Source: a virus. Taken from it: a DNA stretch of 37,037 nt. A model generated the notes under the pieces. The model was given only the letters and a program-made list of their open reading frames with translations. It searched no databases and had not been told where the DNA came from. Shown here in pieces: positions 16,995-24,590 of this stretch. Position numbers and translations under genes: made by a program. Numbering within the stretch: position 1 is the stretch's first letter; each line of letters begins with the position of its first letter. The stretch spans positions 1 to 37,037 of the IMG/VR virus record IMGVR_UViG_3300042458_000296, one strand, 5' to 3'.

Positions 16995-17430
16995 GTAAGC
17001 TTTCCCATAGTTGTTTAGGGTTGAACAGATTGGGTGTATCCCAACCTTTGAATTTTAAATAGTCACATATAAAAGTAATACAATTGGTTGGTTGTTTCAT
17101 ACCAATGTATTTACCTATGAGTGTATACACTAGCATCTTATAACTATTGAGTGGTTTATATTTATAAGCAAAGATAATATCTTCTTCACTCATGTCTATA
17201 GATCCTAGATCAAACTCATAGTACTTGCTTATCTTTAGTTGTTTAAGATTGGCAAGTCTCATTACCTTTACTGGCTTACGATCTACCACTACAAAAGCAA
17301 ATGGTATACTCAGATCAAACTCAATGTGAGCATGAGTATGACGGCTCCAAGATAGTAAACGAATGGCATAGTATCGCCACCCTTGTACCTTCTTGAAGTT
17401 ATAAAATACAATTCTTCCATTAACTTTCAT
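16927..17430 (-). CDS. Putative permuted NlpC/P60 (papain-like) protein
   Basis: A 167-residue protein. Residues 31-38 are HTHAHIEF and residues 115-125 are TNCITFICDYL (C117). A His-first, Cys-second order is that of circularly permuted NlpC/P60 proteins such as YiiX, where a His motif precedes a Cys in a helix. The domain may cleave amide or thioester bonds in cell wall or lipid, or be non-enzymatic. It sits among nucleotide metabolism genes and overlaps the kinase-like gene by 68 bases, so the C-terminal tail (NDNDRWTSKSRED) is probably unstructured. Enzyme class is an inference from the motif order only. Confidence 0.5.
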   Translation of the reverse strand: MKVNGRIVFYNFKKVQGWRYYAIRLLSWSRHTHAHIEFDLSIPFAFVVVDRKPVKVMRLANLKQLKISKYYEFDLGSIDMSEEDIIFAYKYKPLNSYKMLVYTLIGKYIGMKQPTNCITFICDYLKFKGWDTPNLFNPKQLWESLHDNDNDRWTSKSREDNTSKVDQ

Positions 17431-17752
17431 AGAAGATCGGCATCCCTAGATATGTAGCTAGTGAATGTTCAACCCTCGCACCTTCCGAATGCTCCCAACC
17501 ACAGAGCATTACCATACCAGTACACTGAAGGATAGCATCAATGTCACGCTTCATGCAAGCACGAAGATGATCTAATGAATCCTCAACAGTAGAGGGATCA
17601 AACCCCTCATCCTCATCCATCTTAGCGGGATTGTGGATCTTACCAACCACAGGATTCTTAGTCCACTTCTTCTCAGCCTTATAGAAAGCCTCAAAGTTAT
17701 GGTTAGGATATCCTCTCATAGGACCAGCAATATATAATTCTAATTTAGACAT
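17420..17752 (-). CDS. DUF4406 protein (nucleoside deoxyribosyltransferase-like)
   Basis: A 110-residue protein with the DUF4406 pattern: YIAGPMRGYPNHNFEAF at residues 7-23, and CTGMVMLCGWEHSEGARVEHSLA then GMPIF near the C-terminus. The family shares a Rossmann-like fold with nucleoside 2-deoxyribosyltransferases, consistent with nucleotide salvage. It sits between DNA polymerase and the kinase group. AAGGAGACAC precedes the ATG and lies right after the DNA polymerase-side neighbour's boundary. Confidence 0.8.
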   Translation of the reverse strand: MSKLELYIAGPMRGYPNHNFEAFYKAEKKWTKNPVVGKIHNPAKMDEDEGFDPSTVEDSLDHLRACMKRDIDAILQCTGMVMLCGWEHSEGARVEHSLATYLGMPIFYES

Positions 17753-17760
17753 GTGTCTCC

Positions 17761-19452
17761 TTAATGTGTATCAGCCCAACACTTACCAATGCAGTACTCT
17801 GCATCAATACGAATATTCATCTTTAACATCTCACCTGCTGTAGTAGCAGCAGCAGTAACAGCCTTACCGAATCCTTCAGCAGTCTCTACCGGACACGAGT
17901 ACTGTAGTTCGTCATGCACATAAGCCAGCTGCTTGGCTCCTGCTGCCTTGATAGACTTGAACGCCTCGACCATCCAGTACTTGCTTACGATGGCTCCTGA
18001 CCCCTGCAGCAGGGTATTGAGGGCAGCGTGTTCACTACGCACGGGTACACGCCTACCATCAGGCAGGAGTACACCCTTGTGCTTGAGTGCCTCATACTTT
18101 ACCATGTCCTGCACCTTAGTAAGGGCAGGGATTTCTTTCTGAAAGCGTTCTCTTAATCCCCTAGCCTCACCAATACTACAACTACAAACTAAAGCAATCT
18201 TCTTATCACCCGCACCATAGAGGTACGCATAGATAAAAGACTTTGCTAATGCTCGTGAGCTGAGTCCAGCTGCCTTCTGATTGTGTGTATGAATGTCTCC
18301 TGTTAGGAGTACTTTACCATACTCACCGTTGTCATACTTAGCCATGAAGTGGGCAAGCATACGAAGCTCTAGCCCCGACAAGTCAGCACCAACTAGCACC
18401 TGCTTGGGATCACATAGCCAGAGTTCTCTTGCTCTGTGATCACCACTTACCTGTGCTATGTTGGGCTGACTGTGGGTACAACGACCTGTCGCTGCACCCT
18501 GTGGATTGATGTTGCCATGTATACGCCTGTCTCGACTATTGATTGATCGACTGTTCCAGTCCTCAACCATACCCATTAACTTGATTGCATTGAAATACTT
18601 TACGAGTGTCTTTGCTTCTGGATAGTCTAACACAGCCAACACGGATTCATCTACCTTTGGGTTTCCCTTCTCAGTTTCTTGTGGTTTCCATCCATACCTT
18701 TCGGTAAGACGGTTAGCTATTTGTTGTCGAGAACCGGGATTAAAGGTATCTACTTTGTCTTTGAGTCTCTTGCCTGTCTTGGGCGAATGTCTAATGATAA
18801 CCCGGTCAGGGAAGACTTGACGCATTTCATCTTCGATACCAAGCTTTTCCAACATAAGGTTTTTATACAACTCTTCTCCGGCATCAAGGTCATAATTAAA
18901 TCCATTGCACACTTGCTCCATTAAAATTGTAGATACTGTATGCTCAAAGGCTACAATATTTTTGTTGTCTGATATAAAACTCTTTTGTTTATTGAAGATA
19001 GCTTCGCCAAGTCGAGTGTCCTGCTGACAGTACTTGCCCATCTCTAGGTTGTAACTAGTCCAGCCCAAGGTATACTCTGACTTAGGAAAGTTAAGATGTA
19101 TACCCCATGACTTGAGTGAGTTGTCTTTGAATGGGTGAGTGTTGATGTCTGGATGCATTAGCTTGCTGATGATAAGTGTATCAACAATACGCTTAGGCAT
19201 AGCCATATTGTACAGTCTACGCATGACCGGGTAGTCATACCCCAAGATGTTGTGACCGATAATAACATCAAATTGTTTGAGGTAATTTACAAGGTCTGGC
19301 ATCTGATGTTCTAACCAAAGTACTGGTTCTTGATTAGGAATCTTGGTGGCTGCACATAATACACGAGTAACTTCCTTGTGAGGATTACCTTTAGAATCTA
19401 ATATCAACTCAGCTAAACCATTTCCTTCAATATCAAGTACACATACTTTCAT
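17761..19452 (-). CDS. DNA polymerase, family A (T7 gp5-like)
   Basis: A 563-residue replicative polymerase. The 3'-5' exonuclease has VLDIEGNG (D7, E9), IIGHNILGYD near residue 64-73 and YCQQD (D145). Polymerase motif A is VGADLSGLELR (D357), motif B is AKSFIYAYLYG (K404, Y408) and motif C is VHDEL (D514). A Tyr at the position equivalent to E. coli F762 / T7 Y526 is the state usual in lytic phages. It is about 140 residues shorter than T7 gp5, so the thioredoxin-binding insertion may be absent (inference). The start overlaps the primase-helicase stop (TAATG). Confidence 0.95.
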   Translation of the reverse strand: MKVCVLDIEGNGLAELILDSKGNPHKEVTRVLCAATKIPNQEPVLWLEHQMPDLVNYLKQFDVIIGHNILGYDYPVMRRLYNMAMPKRIVDTLIISKLMHPDINTHPFKDNSLKSWGIHLNFPKSEYTLGWTSYNLEMGKYCQQDTRLGEAIFNKQKSFISDNKNIVAFEHTVSTILMEQVCNGFNYDLDAGEELYKNLMLEKLGIEDEMRQVFPDRVIIRHSPKTGKRLKDKVDTFNPGSRQQIANRLTERYGWKPQETEKGNPKVDESVLAVLDYPEAKTLVKYFNAIKLMGMVEDWNSRSINSRDRRIHGNINPQGAATGRCTHSQPNIAQVSGDHRARELWLCDPKQVLVGADLSGLELRMLAHFMAKYDNGEYGKVLLTGDIHTHNQKAAGLSSRALAKSFIYAYLYGAGDKKIALVCSCSIGEARGLRERFQKEIPALTKVQDMVKYEALKHKGVLLPDGRRVPVRSEHAALNTLLQGSGAIVSKYWMVEAFKSIKAAGAKQLAYVHDELQYSCPVETAEGFGKAVTAAATTAGEMLKMNIRIDAEYCIGKCWADTH

Positions 19453-21182
19453 TAGAACTCCTGTTGTTGTTCGGGTTCAAACACTACTGAGCCATCCTCA
19501 GCAATAGCGAATCCAATTTCTTCTAGTCTGCCTGACACATGGTCATAATATAATGTACTTGCAATACCTGCTCGACCAGTCAGACGGTTCTTGAGTACAC
19601 GCACTAGTGTAGTGTTAGCAATCTTCTCATCTGTGTTCTGTCGATCTCTCTCCAAAGCAATGACTGTGTTAGGTACAGATGCCAATGCACCGGAGCCACG
19701 CAGATCTTGCAGGGTAATACGGTCACCCTCTTCGTATGCCTTGTCACTCTTCTTGAGTTGTGATACGATGTCTACATGCACACCTGTACGCACAGCAATA
19801 GCACGGAGTTCCTTCATGAGTGTATCAATAATGATACGCTCTGAGTTACCACCCTCGACATCCTTAGTCTGCATACTCATAAGTCCTGCAGCAGCGGCGG
19901 TGATATGATCAAGCACAATGACATCCACCTTGAGGGAGGTTGCCATGAACTCCATACGAGCCAGCAGATTAGCCATTGCACTGTTACCTAAGTGGTCATA
20001 CACATAGAAGTTTGTACCACACAGTTGTGCCTTAGCTGCTGCGTATTCCTCATCAGTAAGATCATCAACCATAGCCATGTTGATTTGTTTCTTGCCAAGC
20101 ATGGTACGCAATTCATTCATCATTCGTCCTGCTCTAATAGCACGGACTGGTTTGTTAAGTATCAAGCTGATCATATCATCCATAGTTTCCTGTGGAGATT
20201 CCTCAAGCATGATACACCCAACACTACGACCCTCTACTAAGTGATGCATCATAAGCTCACGAAGTATAGTAGACTTACCAGACCCAGTACCGGATGCCCA
20301 TAGTGTAATCTCTCCACTACGCTGACCAATCAGGAACTCTGATAGACCATCGTAAGGGAAGGGATAGACACGAGCATGGTTCATAGACTGTGAGTCTGTG
20401 ATAACTTTAGAGATGTGCATGATCTCATCAGGAGAATACTGCTGTGCTTCCCATAGTGCTGATACCAATTGCTTGGTCTGAGCATTCATGTAGCACTCAC
20501 TAGCATCCTTGTATGGGAGCTTAGCAATCTTGCACTTACCCGGAGGAAGTAGATCAGCAACTTCCATAGTAGCTTTCTGTCCTGCCTCATCCATATCAAA
20601 GCATAGGACAACTTCAGCGTATGAGTTAATGAACTCAAGATTCTCTTTGATAGACTTGGCTGCAGAGGTAGCACCATTGGGGATAGACACGACAGCCCAT
20701 GTACCACCGAGTACTTGGTTGACTGTCATACAATCAATCTCACCCTCAGTAATGATAAGCCGCTTGCCTCCTGCCTTCCATAGGTTCTGACCAAAGAGTT
20801 CTAAACCTTTGGCACTACCACGCCAAGCAAACTGTTTGTTAGGACCACGAAGGTGTTGTCCTAATAGCTCACCACTTTGATAGTAGTTAGCAATGTGTAC
20901 TTCCTTACCATTGATCTTGGCTACCTGATAGCCATACATGCGGCAAGTCTTTTCCGTAACGCCGCGATCCTCAAGATCAATGTAAGAACCAGTGAGCACT
21001 TTAAATTCTTTAGGGGTTGTTGTAGTAAGTTCATCTGTCATCTCTGTTCCTTTAGAAGAGCGGTAATACTTGCATTTAAAACAATACACATGATCATCAT
21101 AGACTGCAAGGTTGTCACCACTACGATCTGCACCATTCTGTACACAGCGTGGACACTCAGTCTTGCTTTGGAATAGACTCAT
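19452..21182 (-). CDS. Primase-helicase (T7 gp4-like)
   Basis: A 576-residue bifunctional protein that primes and unwinds at the fork. Zinc-binding site C10xxC13 and C34xxC37; TOPRIM primase core TEGEID (145-150) and CFDMDEAG (194-201); RecA-type helicase Walker A SGTGSGKST (297-305) and Walker B VIVLD (421-425); further helicase motifs SQLKKSD and DLRGSGAL toward the C-terminus. The C-terminus is acidic and Gln-rich (FEPEQQQEF), as expected for polymerase contact. It overlaps the next upstream gene by about 26 bases. Confidence 0.95.
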   Translation of the reverse strand: MSLFQSKTECPRCVQNGADRSGDNLAVYDDHVYCFKCKYYRSSKGTEMTDELTTTTPKEFKVLTGSYIDLEDRGVTEKTCRMYGYQVAKINGKEVHIANYYQSGELLGQHLRGPNKQFAWRGSAKGLELFGQNLWKAGGKRLIITEGEIDCMTVNQVLGGTWAVVSIPNGATSAAKSIKENLEFINSYAEVVLCFDMDEAGQKATMEVADLLPPGKCKIAKLPYKDASECYMNAQTKQLVSALWEAQQYSPDEIMHISKVITDSQSMNHARVYPFPYDGLSEFLIGQRSGEITLWASGTGSGKSTILRELMMHHLVEGRSVGCIMLEESPQETMDDMISLILNKPVRAIRAGRMMNELRTMLGKKQINMAMVDDLTDEEYAAAKAQLCGTNFYVYDHLGNSAMANLLARMEFMATSLKVDVIVLDHITAAAAGLMSMQTKDVEGGNSERIIIDTLMKELRAIAVRTGVHVDIVSQLKKSDKAYEEGDRITLQDLRGSGALASVPNTVIALERDRQNTDEKIANTTLVRVLKNRLTGRAGIASTLYYDHVSGRLEEIGFAIAEDGSVVFEPEQQQEF

Positions 21183-21438
21183 TTAAATCAATTGATCCGA
21201 TCTTTGCTAGCTTGATAAGAAACTCTGGGCTAAAACAAAAGCTTGCTATAGCCTGATCTTCATCTGTTCGATATCCATTAGGATCCTCAGATTCGTAAAC
21301 AATAAAGTTAACATTCTTATTAGACATCTGTATGCGGAGGTACAATCTATCATCACCACCCATACCTGCAGCATCAGAGTGTATTATAAAAGACCCAACA
21401 GGAAAATTCATTTGCAACCATCCATCTAGTTCACTCAT
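21157..21438 (-). CDS. Hypothetical protein, 93 residues
   Basis: An acidic protein (MSELDGWLQMNFPVGSF) with two probable strands at DRLYLRIQMS and VNFIVYESE and a C-terminal helix (FLIKLAKIGSI). No family recognised. It overlaps the primase-helicase start and the previous gene's end (8 bases), so it belongs to the replication operon and is likely coupled to it. Confidence 0.6.
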   Translation of the reverse strand: MSELDGWLQMNFPVGSFIIHSDAAGMGGDDRLYLRIQMSNKNVNFIVYESEDPNGYRTDEDQAIASFCFSPEFLIKLAKIGSIDLNESIPKQD

Positions 21439-21640
21439 CTTTACCCTTGCCCCACCCTAAGGTGGTGTTGTCTGCCATTTGATTAAAGCCAGTTCTAATT
21501 AATGCCTTGATATCGTTACGCTCGTCAACCAATTTATCGTACTTGTTTTGACTTGTCGTACCATCCGTTTCAATACGACCAAGCTTGTGACTAAGTGCTG
21601 CCAGATCATATACCAGTTCTTCGAGTTCATTTAGATTCAT
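21431..21640 (-). CDS. Small coiled-coil hypothetical protein
   Basis: A 69-residue protein starting MNLNELEELVYDLAALSHKLGR, a helix pair likely to form a helical hairpin, with a Gly-rich end (TLGWGKGKDE). Ribosome-site like sequence is weak; it overlaps the previous and next genes. Function unknown. Confidence 0.6.
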   Translation of the reverse strand: MNLNELEELVYDLAALSHKLGRIETDGTTSQNKYDKLVDERNDIKALIRTGFNQMADNTTLGWGKGKDE

Positions 21641-21785
21641 CTTTATTTATTTCTTTTGGTTTACCAAAGATAGCTTCATAATTTTTTTCATAAATTTCAC
21701 GATCAACTGGACGATACTTATCACCCTTACCTGACTGTGACTTGTCACGCTTCTTAGCTTTGAGCCACGGTTTATCTTTTGCCAA
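21627..21785 (-). CDS. Small basic protein with TTG start, 52 residues
   Basis: Encodes MAKDKPWLKAKKRDKSQ then SGKGDKYRPVDREIYEKN, ending NKDESK. The start is TTG, but a perfect Shine-Dalgarno (AAAGGAGG, six bases before TTG) makes it convincing. It overlaps the upstream gene by 14 bases and the downstream one by 14. The Lys-rich N-terminus suggests nucleic acid contact. Function unknown. Confidence 0.7.
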   Translation of the reverse strand: MAKDKPWLKAKKRDKSQSGKGDKYRPVDREIYEKNYEAIFGKPKEINKDESK

Positions 21786-21987
21786 TTGAATCCTCCTTTA
21801 TTAGGTATCCCCATTGTCTTAGTTTAGCTGCTTGCTTTAGTGTTATCCTGCCATGCAAGGAATCATACGCAAGCAGTTCAGTACGAGCAGCATCGCGTTC
21901 CTCTTGTAGGAGTGTGATTAAATCTTGTTGAGAAGTTCCTTCCATATGGGAAGTACCCTGTAATTTTAAATCATTTAGTTTATCCAT
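21772..21987 (-). CDS. Hypothetical protein, 71 residues
   Basis: A small protein with a helical centre (QQDLITLLQEERDAARTELL) and a basic end. The first ATG (21987) has no clear ribosome site; an in-frame ATG at codon 15 has AGGGT upstream and could be the real start. A weaker promoter-like element lies 50 bases upstream. Function unknown. Confidence 0.5.
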   Translation of the reverse strand: MDKLNDLKLQGTSHMEGTSQQDLITLLQEERDAARTELLAYDSLHGRITLKQAAKLRQWGYLIKEDSIGKR

Positions 21988-22033
21988 TAAATATACTTTA
22001 CACTTTTTGAGTATGTCTGCTAATTATTACTAC

Positions 22034-22053
22034 CTATAGCCAACAATTAACCC
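22034..22053 (-). promoter_or_regulatory. Possible degenerate phage promoter
   Basis: Minus strand GGGTTAATTGTTGGCTATAG resembles the GGG.TATAGTTGGGGCTATAG element at 23995-24014, but is two bases shorter in the G-run. It spans the stop of thyX and precedes the small genes and the replication operon at a sensible distance. Treated as tentative because of the two-base gap. Confidence 0.3.
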
Positions 22054-22706
22054 AGTGATCCATTCAATGCCATCCATGATATAGGAAAGGCTTTGGCACA
22101 GCAGTCTGAGATTGCTAGTGCTACTTGTCGGCACTCATCCTGTGCGTGTGGGTCAAGACGGAGCTGACATACCCTGTTGAAACCATAGAGGGAGCCAGTC
22201 CAATACCACTCAGTCATCATAGACTGTGGTAGTACTGTCCTTGCTTGCTCAGGACAGACACCCTCATACAGCATGAGCCTGTATGTACTGAGAGAAGATT
22301 TGATTGATTCATTATAACACTGTTGTACTAATGCGCTATCCTTTACATGCTCAGAGGAGGAGCCTTGCTTCTTGTTCTCTGCTGCTGCCCTCCAGTTGCT
22401 CTGTGGTGACCAGAAGGTAGGCTCATAGTCTACATACCGTCTACTAACTTCGTTCCATGCGAAGCCAACCTGATGCTTGGCTAGCTGCCTTGCAACAAAG
22501 ATCGGAGCCTTGATATGGAACTGCAGGGTACAATGGGCAAACGGACTCCAATGCTTATGCTTAGCGAGATAAGTAATAAGCTTTATATTCTGTAGCTCAG
22601 TGTAGTTGGCTGCTTCCTTAGCGAAAGAAACACGAGCAGCATCTACTACGGTATTATCACTACCCATTTTGAGTAAGTGTTTTACGGACATCTCTTCGTA
22701 TATCAT
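22047..22706 (-). CDS. thyX: Flavin-dependent thymidylate synthase ThyX
   Basis: A 219-residue protein that methylates dUMP to dTMP with FAD and methylene-tetrahydrofolate. The ThyX signature RHRxxSxNExSxRY is present as a phage-type variant at residues 77-91: KHQVGFAWNEVSRRY, with one extra residue. Nearby are LQFHIKAPIFVARQL and, near the end, RLDPHAQDECRQ, both usual in ThyX. It complements dut (source of dUMP) and nrdJ. It follows a terminator and has no strong ribosome site visible other than AGAAAC upstream. Confidence 0.9.
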   Translation of the reverse strand: MIYEEMSVKHLLKMGSDNTVVDAARVSFAKEAANYTELQNIKLITYLAKHKHWSPFAHCTLQFHIKAPIFVARQLAKHQVGFAWNEVSRRYVDYEPTFWSPQSNWRAAAENKKQGSSSEHVKDSALVQQCYNESIKSSLSTYRLMLYEGVCPEQARTVLPQSMMTEWYWTGSLYGFNRVCQLRLDPHAQDECRQVALAISDCCAKAFPISWMALNGSLG

Positions 22707-22740
22707 ACTTTTGTTTCTCCGATAAGTATTTTACTTTAGA

Positions 22741-22775
22741 AAAAAGGAAGGGGGATTTCTCCCCCTCCCTTCCTA
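22741..22775 (-). terminator. Intrinsic terminator between rusA and thyX
   Basis: On the minus strand a purine-rich arm GGAAGGGAGGGGGA pairs with TCCCCCTTCC around a GAAA loop (12 pairs including G-U), followed by TTTTTT. It ends the SSB-RusA transcript before thyX and is a likely middle-region terminator. Confidence 0.85.
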
Positions 22776-22856
22776 TGGTGGTGACAATAAAGTCAACGGA
22801 TCTATCTCAGTCAACAAGTGCCGGACTGCTTGGACTAAGACCAATCAATACACCAG

Positions 22857-23249
22857 TTATAGGTTGCTTACTGACAGAGTGAAGTAACCATCTTCACCTG
22901 TAGCTGCCCATTGCTTTGTTACATTTAGGGAAATGATTTGAGAGTCATCTTCCCAAACCTTCTTGTTCATTGTATCAAGTATAGCTTTAGCAAAGTTATC
23001 AATATCAGGGCGAGGAGCATCTAACTCAGTAGACTTAGGCTTCTTAACATAGAGTTCAATGTCAACAGCAAGAGAACCAGTAAGGGGTACTAGGTCTGTG
23101 CCTAGTATATCCCATACTACCTCTGCTGCTTTCTCTCTGAACTCTTTATAAGTACCTGTGTAATACGCTCCCCATTTACCGACCCTAGGTCTTGATGCGG
23201 CAACTGGATTCAGATTAAATCTCCATTGATTAGAATGGGAGATCTTCAT
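22857..23249 (-). CDS. RusA-like Holliday junction resolvase
   Basis: A 130-residue protein. Typical RusA pattern: PVAASRPRVGKWGAYYTGTY (residues 15-34) then PRPDIDNFAKAILDTMN (79-95; D82 and D84) and VWEDDSQI (98-105; D101, D102), which give the acidic metal site. It cuts branched DNA, and may do the job of T7 endonuclease I in processing concatemers. ATG at 23249, inside the last codons of ssb, with GAGGAAACA upstream; a longer frame exists but lacks a ribosome site. Confidence 0.9.
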   Translation of the reverse strand: MKISHSNQWRFNLNPVAASRPRVGKWGAYYTGTYKEFREKAAEVVWDILGTDLVPLTGSLAVDIELYVKKPKSTELDAPRPDIDNFAKAILDTMNKKVWEDDSQIISLNVTKQWAATGEDGYFTLSVSNL

Positions 23250-23772
23250 CCTCTGTTTCCTCAACATTAACAAGTGCTGGTGCAGACTTAGTTGGAGTAG
23301 CGGTTGACACGAAGCCACCATCTACTGCATCAAAACCTGAACCACCTGTAATGTTGTTGGCATTCTTCTCAATGATCTGAATGCCATTTAAGTACACACT
23401 AAGACTATTGTCTCGTGTGATAACACATGGTGAAAGCTTAAGTCTTACCTTATCTCCACCAAACGGTACGGTATCGGTTGGGGTAGCCTGTGAATCAACA
23501 CAAGGGAACTTACCTTCCTCAACATGTACTCGGCTCTTAGCCTTGAAGGTACGCAATCCATCCTTCTCCATGATACCATTGATCTTAGTAGCACCTGACT
23601 TCTTAAGGATATCCTTGAGAACTTTATCAAGTGTCTTGTCTAAGACAACAGTAATGTTATGGTTGGCAGATGCCTCACCGAAAGCAATGTCTGGCTTAAG
23701 TAGATTGCTCCACTTAACTTCGACTACTTCAGTTACAAACTGTGGCATCTTCTTTAACTTGCTCTTGTTCAT
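23230..23772 (-). CDS. Single-stranded DNA-binding protein (T7 gp2.5-like)
   Basis: A 180-residue protein with an OB-fold-like sequence (LKPDIAFGEASANHNITVVL; later KVRLKLSPCVITRDNSLSVYLNG) and an acidic tail ending ETEDEDLPF, the SSB hallmark that recruits polymerase and helicase. It sits upstream of the RusA gene and downstream of a phage promoter. AAGAAGGAAACTACGA is the ribosome site; a shorter start at codon 9 is possible. Confidence 0.85.
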   Translation of the reverse strand: MNKSKLKKMPQFVTEVVEVKWSNLLKPDIAFGEASANHNITVVLDKTLDKVLKDILKKSGATKINGIMEKDGLRTFKAKSRVHVEEGKFPCVDSQATPTDTVPFGGDKVRLKLSPCVITRDNSLSVYLNGIQIIEKNANNITGGSGFDAVDGGFVSTATPTKSAPALVNVEETEDEDLPF

Positions 23773-23965
23773 TCGTAGTTTCCTTCTTTAATGATGCGTT
23801 GATATTGTCAACTTGCATATTCAAATCCATTACAATAGTATTCATGCCAGATGCGAGCTGACTTAAGCCAGCCGAAAGCTGACTAAGATACGCAACAACA
23901 CTATCGGTACGGATAGCAGGAACTTGTTCCTTTGTTTCAGTCTCGGTATTAGTTTCAGTATTCAT
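23729..23965 (-). CDS. Hypothetical acidic helical protein
   Basis: A 78-residue protein beginning MNTETNTETETKEQ with a central helix (LSQLSAGLSQLASGMNTIV) and an acidic tail. It is the first gene after the promoter at 23995 and has an excellent ribosome site (AAAGGAGGAAATATG). Its end overlaps ssb by 44 bases. Function unknown; co-expressed with ssb. Confidence 0.65.
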   Translation of the reverse strand: MNTETNTETETKEQVPAIRTDSVVAYLSQLSAGLSQLASGMNTIVMDLNMQVDNINASLKKETTNEQEQVKEDATVCN

Positions 23966-23994
23966 ATTTCCTCCTTTCTAAAAAATAATATCTT

Positions 23995-24014
23995 CTATAG
24001 CCCCAACTATAGGG
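23995..24014 (-). promoter_or_regulatory. Putative phage RNA polymerase promoter P(ssb)
   Basis: Minus strand CCCTATAGTTGGGGCTATAG, a copy of the element at 36740, 32369 and 15531 with TATAG for CTACT at the downstream end. It lies about 30 nt upstream of the gene preceding ssb, between the citrate-synthase-like gene and the ssb block. The downstream flank is AT-rich (AAGATATTATTTTTT). Confidence 0.7.
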
Positions 24015-24020
24015 CTAATG

Positions 24021-24590
24021 TTAAGTCTTTTGATTTACCACCATGTCTGTCCATGTAGGGATACGGGCAAGGATGAACAGAGAAATCTCTGTGCCTTCCT
24101 TAAATCCTAGGATCTCACATAAGACTGCACTATACATAGCAGCATTAGGATAAATGTTTTTCTGAGTTTGCTGACCAATAATACTCTTGATCTCTTGTAT
24201 TCTAAAGTGATACCACGGATGGTACGCTTCGATATAGTTTGCTACCTCTTGCCAAGCCGGGTCAATGCCATCCTTATAGAATGAATTACCAAAGCCAGCA
24301 ATAGGAATCTTCCTATTGAGGATGTCTACTATATCTCTAGTAGATGTGATCAACATCAGACGAGCCTCAGAGATAGGCGCATGGTAAAGACCAAGAGTTA
24401 AGATAGCCGAAGCTAATGCATTCTCTAAGCGTCCTGTTGTACCACTCGCATTAAGACATGCCATTGAACTAGCGTTAGGATTATTCCTTGCTGAGTTAGC
24501 ATGTGCTTCTATCACCATGTTTAATAAGACTTGGTGATTAATAGAACCATGCGGTTCAACTACATAGGGTAAATCAATTGTTATTTTCAT
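24021..24590 (-). CDS. Truncated citrate-synthase-like protein, catalytic residues lost
   Basis: A 189-residue protein that resembles the C-terminal part of citrate synthases. Residues 40-75 (SSMACLNASGTTGR...LGLYHAPISEA) match the SS...TAR...LxGPxHGGANEA block, keeping H70. Residues 97-112 (IAGFGNSFYKDGIDP) match GFGHRVYKxxDP, and 146-176 (IYPNAAMYSAVLCEILGF...LFILAR) match LYPNVDFYSGxxLxxxG...LFAxAR, keeping R176. The catalytic His of GFGH is N102 and the Asp of YPNVD is A151, and the large N-terminal domain is missing. So it probably cannot make citrate; a binding or decoy role is more likely. Assignment is by memory of the motifs and needs a structure search. ATGA overlap with the metallophosphatase. 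Confidence 0.6.
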   Translation of the reverse strand: MKITIDLPYVVEPHGSINHQVLLNMVIEAHANSARNNPNASSMACLNASGTTGRLENALASAILTLGLYHAPISEARLMLITSTRDIVDILNRKIPIAGFGNSFYKDGIDPAWQEVANYIEAYHPWYHFRIQEIKSIIGQQTQKNIYPNAAMYSAVLCEILGFKEGTEISLFILARIPTWTDMVVNQKT

